A program made the translations under genes and the position numbers. DNA of 64,000 bases from Glycine soja (taxonomy: Eukaryota; Streptophyta; Magnoliopsida; Fabales; Fabaceae): NCBI RefSeq assembly GCF_004193775.1, contig NC_041020.1:5475657-5539656 (forward strand), written 5' to 3'. This document shows, one piece after another, positions 1 through 11,125 of the stretch. Below the pieces are notes generated by a model. That model was not told where the DNA came from. It ran no database searches and worked only from the letters and a program-made list of their open reading frames with translations. The first letter of the stretch is position 1. Every line of letters starts with the position of its first letter.

Positions 1-835
1 TATTTAATATAACTAATGTCACTACAAGAAAAGTGATATATACCTATAAACACTTTTACCTACAAGCATAATTTAGTGGTTGAGATTTTGGTAAGAGTAT
101 CAAATTGTTCAAGTAACAAATTTTGTGCAATAATTGAGTAATTAAAATAAATTAAATAAATTATGATGATTAAAGTATTGAAAATAAAGACAAGTGCAAC
201 AATTAAAAGAGTTCAAGGTAATGAAACTAGTTGTAGAATTCCGTTGAACACTTGATATGCATAGAAAATGGATTGTTACATATTGATGAAGTCGTCGAAG
301 TTTCACTTCATTAGACATTTCTAACATGCAATCATTACTTATTCCGATTCAATTAAGATTATGTTATCATCAATCTACAAAATTATTCAGGCCTAAATCC
401 CTTAAACGAAAAAACCTAAATCTCTTGATTCCTCTCCAAATCCCTTGAAATGGTGTAACCATGTGACTAAAATTAAGAAAACAAGGGTTTTAACAATGAC
501 ATATTCTTTTTAACCTATCCCTAGGCATAAAGTTTGTTGCAACCTGGATCATGACGGGACGACAAAAAAATATGTTAAAATCAAAGGAGACATCATCATA
601 GTTTATTAAGAAAAATTACGAAAAACCCTTTAGAAGAAAATGATCTCGAAATTAGATTTTGGGTTCGGAAGTCAATTACACATATGGAAGGCGTTAACAC
701 CCTACGACACCATCTTAAGATAGTTACCTCTAATTAAATGTATAAATTTAAATAACATTAAAATTATTTATTTTACCCCTAAAAAAATATTTTTGGATTT
801 TTTATTTATTATTAGTATTATTTTAACATGAGAAT
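1..835. other. AT-rich noncoding sequence with a CACTA-like end
   Basis: No coding region is supported. Positions 20-33 read CACTACAAGAAAAG, which resembles the terminal inverted repeat of plant CACTA (EnSpm) transposons. No partner end was found inside the window, so this may be one end of an element that is otherwise lost or diverged. The short open frame at 142-327 has no recognisable domain and is taken as chance. Confidence 0.4.
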
Positions 836-1099
836 TGTTATGAGCGAGAGGAAGAAGAAAGAAATATCCTTGGTTCGAGATCAAGGTCCCTCCTTGCTAA
901 ACTAAGCTTTCTCGAAACATTTCTCTGCGTTTTATTTATGCAGGCGATGTCTTTATATACAATGGGTCACACTGCTACAATACGTAACTAACTTTTGTAG
1001 TACCGTTACAACTAACTAACAACTTGTAACTAACTAATGGCCACACATGTAACTTTAAGTGAGATGTCTTCCTTGTTCTCTGTGCTGTTGGTGCTATCA
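836..1099 (-). mobile_element. Solo LTR, 264 bp, probably Ty1/copia
   Basis: The segment begins TGTTATGAGC and ends GGTGCTATCA, so it has TG...CA ends. It is flanked by the direct 5-bp repeat AGAAT at 831-835 and 1100-1104, the signature of integrase-made insertion. No internal domain follows, so this is a solo LTR left by LTR-LTR recombination. A TATA-like TATATAAAG reads on the minus strand near 950-960, which suggests the minus orientation. The copia assignment rests on the short LTR length and is tentative. Confidence 0.8.
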
Positions 1100-1104
1100 A
1101 GAAT

Positions 1105-2699
1105 TTTTATTGTTAAAGAGAAAATTATTATTATTATGAAAAAGAGAGTTATTATGGTATTTTCTATCTTTTCAATTTATTTTTTTAATCTTTTAGTTCG
1201 ACTGGAGTAATCACGAGCATCTGTAGGTACAATGAAGAATCAGAATTACATAGCTCTTTTATAAAAAATGTTTGTGTGTTGCTGTTTTTAATCATTTTTA
1301 TCTTTTTTTAATTTATTTTATTTTAAAATTTTGATGATAATCAAATCAAAAGTGCACTGATTACCATTAACTTTTAAATAACTTTAAAAATAACTAAATT
1401 AGAAGTGCATCAGAGTGTCTAATGCCAAAAATTCTTATTATATATATTTATATTTTTAACTTAAAATTTTTCTTGATAACAAAATAAAAAATGCATCTAA
1501 AGTGACTATCATTAACACAGGATTATTACTAAACCTCTTTACTATTGTTTTATCATTATAACATCATTTTTTTATAACTAAAATCCTGGTGCTCTAGATA
1601 TAAAATCTAGTATATATTAATCATATTTCTATCATTAATCACTAATAAGCCAACATGTTGGAGATTGAAAATAGTTGTTTTTGACAAGAGTATTCGGGAA
1701 TCAACGAAAAAGCAAACACAGCCAAAATTCCAACAAAGCATTCTATCACTTGACTCAAACAATGTTTAAAATAAAATGTAGTTTTTAACAAAAGGGCATA
1801 ACAATAATGCTACTAACATTATTAAAACACAAAGAATAGGAACAAAGGAAAGAGACACGGTTTTGAAAATACCTGATGCAGCAAGATGGGAATCACGGTT
1901 TTGAGCCTCGACGGCAACCAAAAATGGAGGTGTGGTTCAAGGGCTGTGTTGGTTTGCTGGCAGTGGCTTCAAGGTTCAATGCTATGGCTCCCTTTTTAAG
2001 AAGACAATGAACTGTATCTCAAGTGTAGGAGTTGCTGCCCCGTGCTGTGTGCGGTTAGGCTTGAGGTGAGTGGTTTATGTGTTTGACCGTGTTCATGGCT
2101 CAAAGGTTTTAAATGGAATTCACGGAGGGTCAGAGATTGCTACCATGCCTTCTTTGAGTGGAAGAGAGGCTATGAGAGAGTAAGGAAGTGAGCTGGGAGT
2201 GTGATGCTTGAGGAGAGATTCAGAGATCGAGTTCTTAAGGGTGAGTGGTGAGGGATGATAAGTGTCATGTTTATTTTGAGAGGATGATAAGCTGTGTTTT
2301 CAATATGAGAGGAGAAAGAATATTCTGCCCTTGTCATGGTGAGAGTGAAAATATCCCACGATGGTTCAGTTTTGGTTCATGGAAGGTCAAAAGCTAGAAA
2401 AACTCATGTGGGTGGTCAGAAGAGTTGATGGGGGAAGAATATCGAGGATCCGAAGGTGAGGGAAAGAATGTGAATGAGAGAAGTGGAGGCCAAGTGTGAG
2501 TACTATGCACCAGCGGAAGTGAATATGTGAGAATCTGTTTTAGTCTTTATAAATAAGAGTGGTGAGAGGTAGATGAGAGCCCCATGGTGCAATCCTCTTG
2601 TCTTTTTTGTTTTTCAAAACCAATGCCTCCAATTTTAGCTTTTCTTTGTCTCTTTCATTTTGTCTTTTTTGGAATTATGGCAGAAAAGAAATAAAGCAG
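1105..2699. other. Noncoding sequence with a promoter-like minus-strand tract
   Basis: No protein-coding gene is supported. The part at 1870-2690 is richer in G+C than its surroundings. On the minus strand it has a TATA-like TTATAAAG near 2550, a pyrimidine-rich stretch resembling a 5' leader, and a possible splice donor (CAG|GTATTT) near 1870. This could be the promoter and first noncoding exon of a lost gene, or the leader of an unrecognised transposon. Confidence 0.3.
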
Positions 2700-2752
2700 T
2701 GAAGAAGAAAAAATAATGTACGTGGGAATATTTTGGAGAAAAAACATGGAAT

Positions 2753-3174
2753 TGTTAGTTTTGATTTTGAAATCAAATTAAAGTGGTTTTGATTTTTTTT
2801 TTCACTTCTTTTGTTTTCCGAGCCACTTGACTTGGTCAAATTTGATAACAACAACATTTCAGTTTTAATTATAAAGTTATTAAGAGTATATTTGCATCCT
2901 GATAATATAAAATCAGTTTTTATGATAAATAGAATTTAGAATCTGATATATATAAATAGACATACTGTCAATAGTCTAAACACATCATAAAACAATACAA
3001 ATTTCATCTAAAGTGAATGTGCTAAAGGTTAGAAGTATTATTTGCAATTGAAACTACGTGTACTATGGCGGGAGGTTAGTAACCTAATTAAATTAAATGT
3101 ACTATGGCGGGAGGTTAGTAACCTAATTAAATTAAATGTACTGTTATGTTGTTTGTGGTGTACAAATTTCATCA
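2753..3174 (+). repeat. 5' LTR of copia-1 (422 bp)
   Basis: It begins TGTTAGTTTTG and ends TTTCATCA. It contains an exact 39-bp tandem duplication at 3061-3099 and 3100-3138 that is absent from the 3' LTR. It is about 120 bp longer than the 3' LTR, so one or both LTRs have had internal indels since insertion. Confidence 0.85.
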
Positions 3175-3176
3175 TT

Positions 3177-3192
3177 TAGTATTAGAGTCTGG
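3177..3192 (+). promoter_or_regulatory. Degenerate Met-tRNA primer-binding site of copia-1
   Basis: TAGTATTAGAGTCTGG just after the 5' LTR resembles the plant initiator-tRNA primer site TGGTATCAGAGC with a few substitutions. Its position supports the LTR end at 3174. Confidence 0.6.
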
Positions 3193-3934
3193 TTTTCCTC
3201 TGCCTAACTATATGTCATGGTTTTCAGTTAAGCCTTTAAATATTAAACCTTGTTTTAATAATAGGTATGTGATGTGCACGGTAGTTTTTAAATTGCGATT
3301 GATATGTTTCTTTTAAAAAAAATCAAATTGTTTGTTTTCTATTTCTATAAGGCTTCTGCGCTACATTAAATATATATGACTTTTGTTTATATATTTTATT
3401 AATCCACCGAGCATTGTTCCTTTTAAAAAAAACATACGAACATGATTAATTTCATTAAAAGCATTTATTGCCTTTTCAAACCGTAAAAGGATTTTCCTTT
3501 TGGTATTATATTATGTACATGTGTCGTTGTTGCATATCGTATTAGTGATGGTATATTTTATGGAGTAGCCACAACATCCATTTTAAGATTATACATACAC
3601 GAATCACATGAGGATTAACATGATAACTTGTAAATGATTGTGTTTACTATATTGAATTTTCCCACAGGAATTTATTATAATTTTCATGATCAATTAGGAT
3701 GAAATAAATTTGTCTCTTAATTAACCCACAGGTATTAGGAGATGCAATTATGATTTATTAGTTTCATCATACAAAAATAAAGTGAATTTTTTTTTTTGTT
3801 AGAATCTTAACCCATGGGTAGATTTTGATGACGTATTGATTCACATGAATTTTAAATTATTATAAGCACTAGTATTTGGTCACATGTTACAGTTTAATCT
3901 TTGATAATCTCTTATGATAAAAATGAGGTTCCCA

Positions 3935-4660
3935 TATTGAGGGGGAAAACTATAAGCAATGGAAGGAACGAGTTCTTCTCCATTTAGGGGTTGCTGACCT
4001 TGACTATGCTCTCCATAGGGATGAGCCAGCTGAGCTTACGGATTCTAGCACCTCAGAAGAAATTGTGTTATATGAACGATGTCTAAGTTGTCATCTATGA
4101 GGCTCATTGGAGTCGCAGGTGTGAGAAAACACATTATTGAAATGAGGGATCTAGCGACTCAACTTAAGTCACTCCAGGTAGAAGTTTCTGAGTCCTTCAT
4201 GGTGCACCTAATTTTGAATTCACTCCCGTCATAGTATGGTCCCTTCAAAATATCATACAACACACATAAAGAGAAATGGTCAATCAATGAACTTTTGACC
4301 ATATGTGTCCAGGAGGAAGAGAGACTTGCTCTAGAAATTGGTGAAGGTGCTCCTACCATGACTCAAGATAAGGGGAAGAAGGAAAAGAACCATATACCTT
4401 CTATTGTCAAAATTAAGAAGGAGTCTAGGTGTTTTTTTCTATAAAAAAAAGGGAACATGAAGAAGGACTATTGTAAACATAAGGCTTGGTTGGGAAAGAA
4501 GGGTAATTATTTTTCCTTTGTATGTTTTGAATCTAATGTGGTTGATATTTGTCATGATACATGGTTTATTGGCTCTGGATCTACGATTCATATTTCTAAT
4601 ACCATGCAGGACTTTTCAATCTAGAGGGAGCCAAATGAAGGTGAACGGTTCATCTATTCT
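3935..4660 (+). pseudogene. copia-1 gag and protease remnant
   Basis: Near 3950-4080 a frame reads like a copia gag N-terminus (NYKQWKERVLLHLGVADLDYAL). Downstream frames are broken by several stops. Near 4560-4610 a segment reads GSGSTIHISNTMQDF, the aspartic protease site in which the expected catalytic Asp is now Gly. Gag would form particles and protease would cut the polyprotein; neither is functional here. Confidence 0.65.
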
Positions 4661-4669
4661 GGGAATCAA

Positions 4670-5979
4670 ATGCATTCACATGTGACGGCTATTGGAACAT
4701 GTAGACTTAATTTAGGATTTGGATTTGTTTTTGAATTGAATAATGTCTTTTATATTCCTAAATTTTCCAAGAATTTAATTTATGCTTCTAGACTTGTTCC
4801 TTTGGGTTATTCAATAAAGTTTAACGCATTCGGATTTGATTTATTGTTTAAGTCTACTATTATTAGAAATGGTGTGTTGAATGACGACTTTTTCAAAATT
4901 AATTTATCTAACACGATTCCACATAATTTGATGGCTACACAAGAAAACGCTAGTATTAAATGTTATATCATGAATGAAAAATCATCGAAATTATGACATA
5001 GGAGACTATGACATATCTTCATAGAAAGAATTAAAAGGCTAGTGAATGATGGAGTACTTGAGACTCTGGATTGTACTAATTTTAGCACTTGTGTGGACTG
5101 CATAAAGGGAAGTCAAACTAATAAGACAAAGAAAAATGCCAAGAGAAGTTCAGAAATATTAGAAATTATACATACTGACATTTGTTGTCCCGATATGGAC
5201 TCGCATGGCCAAAAATATTTTATCTCTTTCATAGACAATTACTCACGATACATGTATCTTACTTGCTTAATAATAAATATGAAGTGTTGGATGCCTTTAA
5301 GGTTTTCAAGGAAGAAGTAGAGAAACAATGTGGAAAACAAATAAAGATTGTTAGATCAGTTGGAGCAGGCGAATTTTATGGCAAATACACAGAAAATGGA
5401 CAAGCACCTGGTCCTTTTGCAAAGTTTCTTCAAGAGCATGGTATTGTGGCCCAATACACCATGCCTAGCTCGTCGAATCAAAATGATGTGGCTAAAAAAA
5501 GAAATTGAACATTAATGGACATGATAAGAAGTATGCTTAGCAATTCCAAACTTCCTCGTTCATTATGGAATGAGGCTCTTAAGACAGTTGTGTACATACT
5601 AAATCGGGTACCCACAAAGGCAGTCCCTAAAACCCCATTTGAATTATGGAAAGGTTGGAAGCTAAGTTTAAAACATATGCGTGTTTGGGTTTGCCCAACT
5701 GAAATTAGGATTTATAATCCAAATGAAAAGAAGTTGGACCCAAGGACCATTAGTGCATAGTTCATTGGTTATGCTGAAAGGTCTAACATGTATAGATTTT
5801 ATTGTCCAACTTATAGCACTAGAATTTTTGAGTCAAGACATGCAAAGTTTCTAGAGAATGATGTGGCTAGTGGGAGTGATTTAACTCAAGGCATTGGTCT
5901 TGAGAAAAATCAATGTGAAGGAACAATTCCTACATCAAGTTATAAGCTCGTGGTTTTTGGTGATACTCACCAAAATTGA
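4670..5979 (+). pseudogene. copia-1 GAG-preintegrase and integrase remnant
   Basis: Open pieces at 4670-4996, 5042-5320, 5182-5508, 5515-5760 and 5788-5979 together follow a copia integrase. HTDICCPD with FIDNYSRY is the first catalytic Asp region. The second lies near IKIVRSVGAGEFYG, where the usual Ser-Asp is changed. Then follow GIVAQYTMPSSSNQNDVAKKRN, in which the expected catalytic Glu is Lys-like, and MIRSMLSNSKLPRSLWNEAL. Stops and frame changes show it is inactive. Confidence 0.8.
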
Positions 5980-6024
5980 CTAACACAGTCTCCACATCAA
6001 GTTGATCCTATCCTAGAAGATCCA

Positions 6025-6110
6025 GTTGAACAACATCAAACACAAAACGTTGAGCAACCTGTTGAACAACATCAAACACAAGATGTTGAGCAACCTGTTG
6101 AACAACAACC
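6025..6110 (+). repeat. 36-bp coding tandem repeat in the copia-1 integrase-RT linker
   Basis: Two near-identical 36-bp units (6025-6060 and 6061-6096) and a partial third encode repeats of VEQHQTQNVEQP. The unit is 12 codons, so the repeat keeps frame. It sits in the low-complexity linker between integrase and RT, a part of copia pol that tolerates length change. Confidence 0.85.
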
Positions 6111-6180
6111 AGAAGGTGTGGATGTAACATTGAAAGGATCAACTTGAATAAAGAAACATGTAATTCCTAGTGATTATCAA

Positions 6181-7262
6181 GTGTATTTACAGGAGTCTCA
6201 ATATGACTTTGGAGTTGAAAATGATCCTAAGTCGTTTTTACAAGCGATTAACGGTTGTAATTTTAAGCTATGTTATGATTCTACGAAAGATGAATTGGAA
6301 TCTATGGCAAATAATAAAGTATGGGATCTTGTTGAGTTGCCTAATGGAATAAAGCCTATTGGATGTAAATGGGTTTTCAAAACCAAGAAGGATTCATTAG
6401 GTCACATTGAGAGACACAAGGCCCGATTTGTTGCCAAAGGATTCACTCAAAGGGAAGGAGTTGAATACAGAGAAACCTTTTCTCTTGTATCCATGAAACA
6501 TTCCTTGTGCATCATAATGGCATTAGTTGCTCATTTTGACTTGGAATTACATCAAATGGATGTGAAAACGGCTTTTCTAAATGGTGACTTAGAAGAAGAA
6601 ATTTATATGACATAACCCGAAGGTTTTTCCTCTAATGATGGGGCTCACTTGGTTTGCAAGCTGAAGAAATCAATATATGGACTAAAACATGCATCATGTC
6701 AATGGTATTTGAAATTCCATAGTGTCATCTCATCATTTGGTTTTGTTGAGAACAATATAGATAGATGCATATACCATAAGGTCGGTGGGAGTAAAATAAT
6801 ATTTTTAGTCTTATATGTGGATGATATACTTCTTGCAACCAATGATTTTGGGATGTTACATGAAGTGAAACAATTCCTTTCTAAGAATTTTGACATGAAG
6901 GATATGGGTAGGCAGAATATGTCATTGGCACATAGATCCATAGAAACCGATCTCAAGGGATTCTCAGCTTGTCTCAAAAGACCTATATTAATAAAGTTCT
7001 AGAAAGATTTCGAATGAAAGATTGTTCACCCAACATGGCACCTATTGTGAAAGGTGATAGATTCAATTTGAATCAATGTCCTAAAAATGAGCTTGAAAGG
7101 GAACAAATGAGAAACATTCCATATGCTTCCGTAGTAGGAAGCCTTATGTATGGGCAAGTGTGTACAAGACCTGACATTGCTTTTGTGGTTGGGATGCTTG
7201 GGAGATATCAAAGTAATCAAGGAATAGAGCATTGGACAACTGCAAAGAAAGTGTTAAGATAT
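6181..7262 (+). pseudogene. copia-1 reverse transcriptase, 5' part
   Basis: The piece at 6181-6615 has the RT N-terminal block (GCKWVFKTKKD, KARFVAKGFTQREGVEY, HQMDVKTAFLNGDLEEEIY). The piece at 6649-7002 has LKKSIYGLKHAS and the intact catalytic tract LYVDDILLAT. The piece at 6969-7265 has the C-terminal block ending GSLMYGQVCTRPDIAF...KKVLRY. A stop at about 6615 and a frame change near 6960-7000 break the frame. It ends abruptly at 7262 where solo LTR A is inserted; the rest lies at 12652-13297. Confidence 0.9.
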
Positions 7263-7839
7263 TGATAACTGCTAATTATGAGTATATTTGGGGTTAAATT
7301 ATATAGGAATTTGTAATTTCTTGTTGGATCCAGTGGCCTCGAAATAATTAAGAAGGGGGGGTTGAATTAATTATTAATGAAACTTTACTAATTAAAAATC
7401 TATCCTTCTTAATGTTACTAGATTCAATTAGGCTTTTACTATAATGTTAAGAAAGTAAAGAACATAAATAAAAACTTAACCAAAAGTAAAAGCGATAATT
7501 AAAGTGCACAGCGGAAATTAAAGAGTGTAGGGAAGAAGAAGACAAACACAAGAATTTTATACTGGTTCGGCAACAACCCGTGTCTACATCCAGTCCCCAA
7601 GTGACTTGCGGTCCTTGAGATTTCTTTTCAACCTTGTAAAAACCTTTACAAGCAAAGATCCACAAGGGATGTACCCTCCATTATTCTCTTTGAACAACCA
7701 AGTGGATGTACCCTCTACTTGAACTGATCCACAAGAGATGTACCCTCTCTTGTTCTCAGTTACAACAATCCAAGTAGATGTACCCACTACTTGTACCACA
7801 AAGGATGTACCCTTTAATGTGTTAAGACAAAGTTCTCAA

Positions 7840-8095
7840 GCGGTTAGTCCTTTGAAACTTTGTGAAGGGGAAACAAAAGATATCTCAGGCGGTTAGTCCT
7901 TTGAAATCTTTTGTTTAAGGGAAAGGGAAGAATCAAAAGAATTCTCAAACTGTGTCATTTTGAATTCTTTGAAAAGGGAGAAGGGAGACACAAAAGAATT
8001 CAGGCGGTTAGTCCTTCGTTCTTTTGGAAAAGGGAGAAGAAAGACACAAAAAGAATTCAGACGGTTAGTCCTTGGCGAATTCTTTTTGGCAAAGG
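7840..8095. repeat. Minisatellite in solo LTR B1
   Basis: About four degenerate copies of a roughly 60-65 bp unit contain the core GCGGTTAGTCCTT, with AAAGAATTC or a related sequence before it. A second degenerate series with the core GATGTACCCTC lies just to the left (about 7655-7815). Both series are absent or much reduced in B2, which partly explains the length difference. Confidence 0.75.
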
Positions 8096-8178
8096 GAGAA
8101 GAGAATGAAAAGATATAACACACTTTTGTTTTCTGTGAAGGAACAAAGTTTGAAAACCAGAAAACTCAGAAAGCTTTT

Positions 8179-10658
8179 TGTGACACCCTCTACCCCTCAC
8201 ATATATATTAATAAAGGAATAAAAATTCAAATATTAATTTAAAGTATTTTTAAAACATTTTTAAATACAAGCTTTTCAAATGGGTAAAAGGCTCACATTC
8301 ACTTTCTTCTACATCATATTCAAACTTGTCCAAATAAATAATAAAGTCATCTCGACTCAAAGAAAGTCATATAAGTCTCATACAATTAATATAGAACCTA
8401 TATCCTAATGTCACATCCTATCAGAGCGTGGTGTTTCCGTGTCCTCTAGCATGAGGTTCTTCATAGTCATCCACCTATTCATCTGCTCCCCCGAACACAA
8501 AGTTCAAGATCATCACAGGATCCAAACACAAACAGCAAACCGGGAGTGAGTTATCACATTGCTAACTACTAGAGAGAAACAACACAACATATAGTAACCA
8601 AATACAATTTACTTAGCATATCTCACATTATTTCATCACTTTGTCATTCATCAATCACACTTTTCATCCATTAATCACACCTTTCAATCATCAATCATTA
8701 TACACAGGAATCACACACTCCGATCAAGACATAATAACACATCAATTTCATAATAAACAATTAGCAAGCGTATGCGACAGTTATGCTAAGACTCAAGCCT
8801 ATATGCAATGTGGTACCATGTCAGTGAAAAACCACCCTGGGGCGCTTAGGAGTACATAACAAGACACACCATACAATGGATTTGTCAGGTCACTCTCACT
8901 AAGTAAGATCATAGGGAGACCAGTCAGGGTCACGATGTTTTGCGAGAATGCTCCAACCATATGGGATCAACATAGGCTTAAAGGAGCACTCAAACCCGGT
9001 GACCCCCAAGGCCTACACTCCGAAGAGTCCGTCAGGGCCTCTCCCTCCTGATTCAGGTCCAACCCCTAAAATTATTTTAGCACACAGACTCTATCTATGA
9101 ACTGTACAAAACACACGACTCCTCAATTGTTCTCAAAATAATTTTAACTCGTCACCCTTTAAAGGTCTTATCATTAACTCGTCGCCCTTAAAGGGACTTA
9201 ACATTAACTCGTCGCCCAAAAAGGGACTTAGCATCAACTCGTCGCCCTAAAAGGGACTTAACATCAACTCGTCGCCCTAAAAGGGACTTAGCATTAACTC
9301 GTCGCCCTTGAAGGGACTTATGATTGTGTGATTGTACAATTCATAGTTCACAACTCGATGCACATATATATCTCAATCATATACATACTCAATTTATCAC
9401 ATACACTTAATCCCAATCACAATGGTATAATCTCAATTTAACATATTATCACACCTCATGAATCATGTACACTTTACCTATGAACTATGCAATACACACA
9501 TCTACTCAATTGTTTTCAAAATCATTTTAACTCGTCGGATTCCCACAGTGGATCCCATCACAATACTCGTCGCCCTTAAAGGGTCTTACAATTGTGTGAT
9601 TGCACAGTTCATAGTTCACAACTCAATACACATGTATTTCATCATCCGTCACATGTTCAATTTATCACATACTCACAGTTTGAATAATCATTTCATAACC
9701 TCAACATAACAATTTATACAAAATATTTCATCACAACATGGGGTGTAAAATCCCTGAAATAGTTTCTCACAATTATATCACAATCAATTAATCAAATTCA
9801 TGGGTTAAACACAAAGACATCAAGAGCACTCAAGTTTATCAATCAATTCTCATCAGGACATCAATTGGTACATAGAACACAATAATATTATATTTATAAT
9901 CATAAAGAGAAAATTATAATTCAATAAACATCTCAAAATAAACCCAAATTTAGTTCTCTAAGGATCCCTATACATGTTCATTCTAATCCCCAATTGCGAT
10001 AAACTCATCCCTTACCTCTAAGCGGGCTCACGTGTCTTCAGCCAGCGATAGCAACATCTCTAGCGGTTCCCGGAAATTCTTTCAATTATTCATCCGACTG
10101 CTCCGATAGAATTCCCAAACGTCAGAGAGACGGAGAAGAGATTGAAACCTCCACTTGTGCTGTCTTCATGCGATTCCTTTTTCTCCCTGCAAAAATATTA
10201 TCTCGCAAATCCCAACGGTGGAAGCGTGCGGAATTGAATTTCGAACAAAATATCCAAATTTCACAATAATCCAACGGTTAACGAAACCGGGATCGTAGTT
10301 TTACCAAGACAGCTCTGGGTTTCTGCGGGAAAGAAAAAGGCTACAATGCGAAGGGTGTTTCTCTCAGTTCAGACATGATATCTGTTGCAAACATGATATG
10401 CAAATTTCACGACGATCCAACGGTGAACGGGTTCGAGATCGTCGTTTTTCTGAGACTGGTTTGGTGGGCTGCGGGAAAAAGAAAGGGTTTTGAGAGGAGA
10501 AGGGGAAAAACGAAAATGAGGCCAAAAGGAGACAGCTGACTTAACATAACTATTTATACCTAGGGTACTCAGCCTATTATTTGCTCTATATTTATTTATT
10601 TATTTATTTTTTTCTAAAAAGCTTTTTAAATTTATTTACGAAAAATTGGGATGTTACA
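8179..10658. mobile_element. Solo LTR C, nested in solo LTR B1 (2480 bp)
   Basis: Ends are TGTGACACCC and GGGATGTTACA, with the exact TSD CTTTT at 8174-8178 and 10659-10663. It is noncoding. It contains a 30-bp tandem repeat at 9146-9325 and a diverged second copy of the surrounding segment near 9460-9640. The long LTR and TGTGACACC start are common in plant Ty3/gypsy elements; the exact family is not established. Confidence 0.88.
9146..9325. repeat. 30-bp minisatellite, six units, in solo LTR C
   Basis: Units start at 9146, 9176, 9206, 9236, 9266 and 9296 and share AACTCGTCGCCC...AAGGGACTTA. Each unit contains a small inverted repeat (CCCTT/AAGGG). A single related unit occurs near 9561-9590 in a duplicated segment. 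Confidence 0.9.
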
Positions 10659-10869
10659 CTTTTGGCAAAGGAAGAAGAAGAAGAGTTCAAAAAGATGTTC
10701 AAAGAGATTCAAAGGTTGTAAAAGAATATATCAAAAGTTATTGAAATGCAAGTCAAGGTCTTGCTTTTATAGACTCTTCATGTCTGGTCAAGAAAAACTA
10801 TTGGAAGAGTTATAACCTTGAGAAAAACCTGAAAACTATTGGAAGAGTTACATCTCTTGATTTTTATTC

Positions 10870-11125
10870 AAAACTTGTCACGGGTAATCGATTACCAAAA
10901 CCATGTAATCGATTACACAAAGCATTTTATGAAAAGATGTGACTCTTCACAATTGAATTTGAATTTCAACGTTCAGATACACTGGAAATCGATTACCAAT
11001 ATATTGTAATCGATTACACAATTTAAAAATCAATTGGAACGTTGCAAATTCAGTTAAAAGCTTTTGAAATCAAACTTTGCCACTGGTAATCGATTACAGG
11101 AAACTGGTAATCGATTACCAGAGAG
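10870..11125. repeat. Paired GTAATCGATTAC palindromes in solo LTR B1
   Basis: Three pairs of the 12-bp palindrome GTAATCGATTAC (some with one change) occur near 10883-10917, 10986-11018 and 11086-11122. Within a pair the copies are about two helical turns apart, and pairs are about 100 bp apart. The same arrangement recurs in B2 near 25910-26225. Confidence 0.8.

Noticed and set aside
2675..2857. 60-codon frame spanning the copia-2/copia-1 junction
   Set aside because: It crosses an insertion boundary, so it cannot be an old gene.
9146..9325. 30-bp repeats that superficially resemble CRISPR repeats
   Set aside because: There are no spacers between units, and they lie inside an LTR with TSDs.
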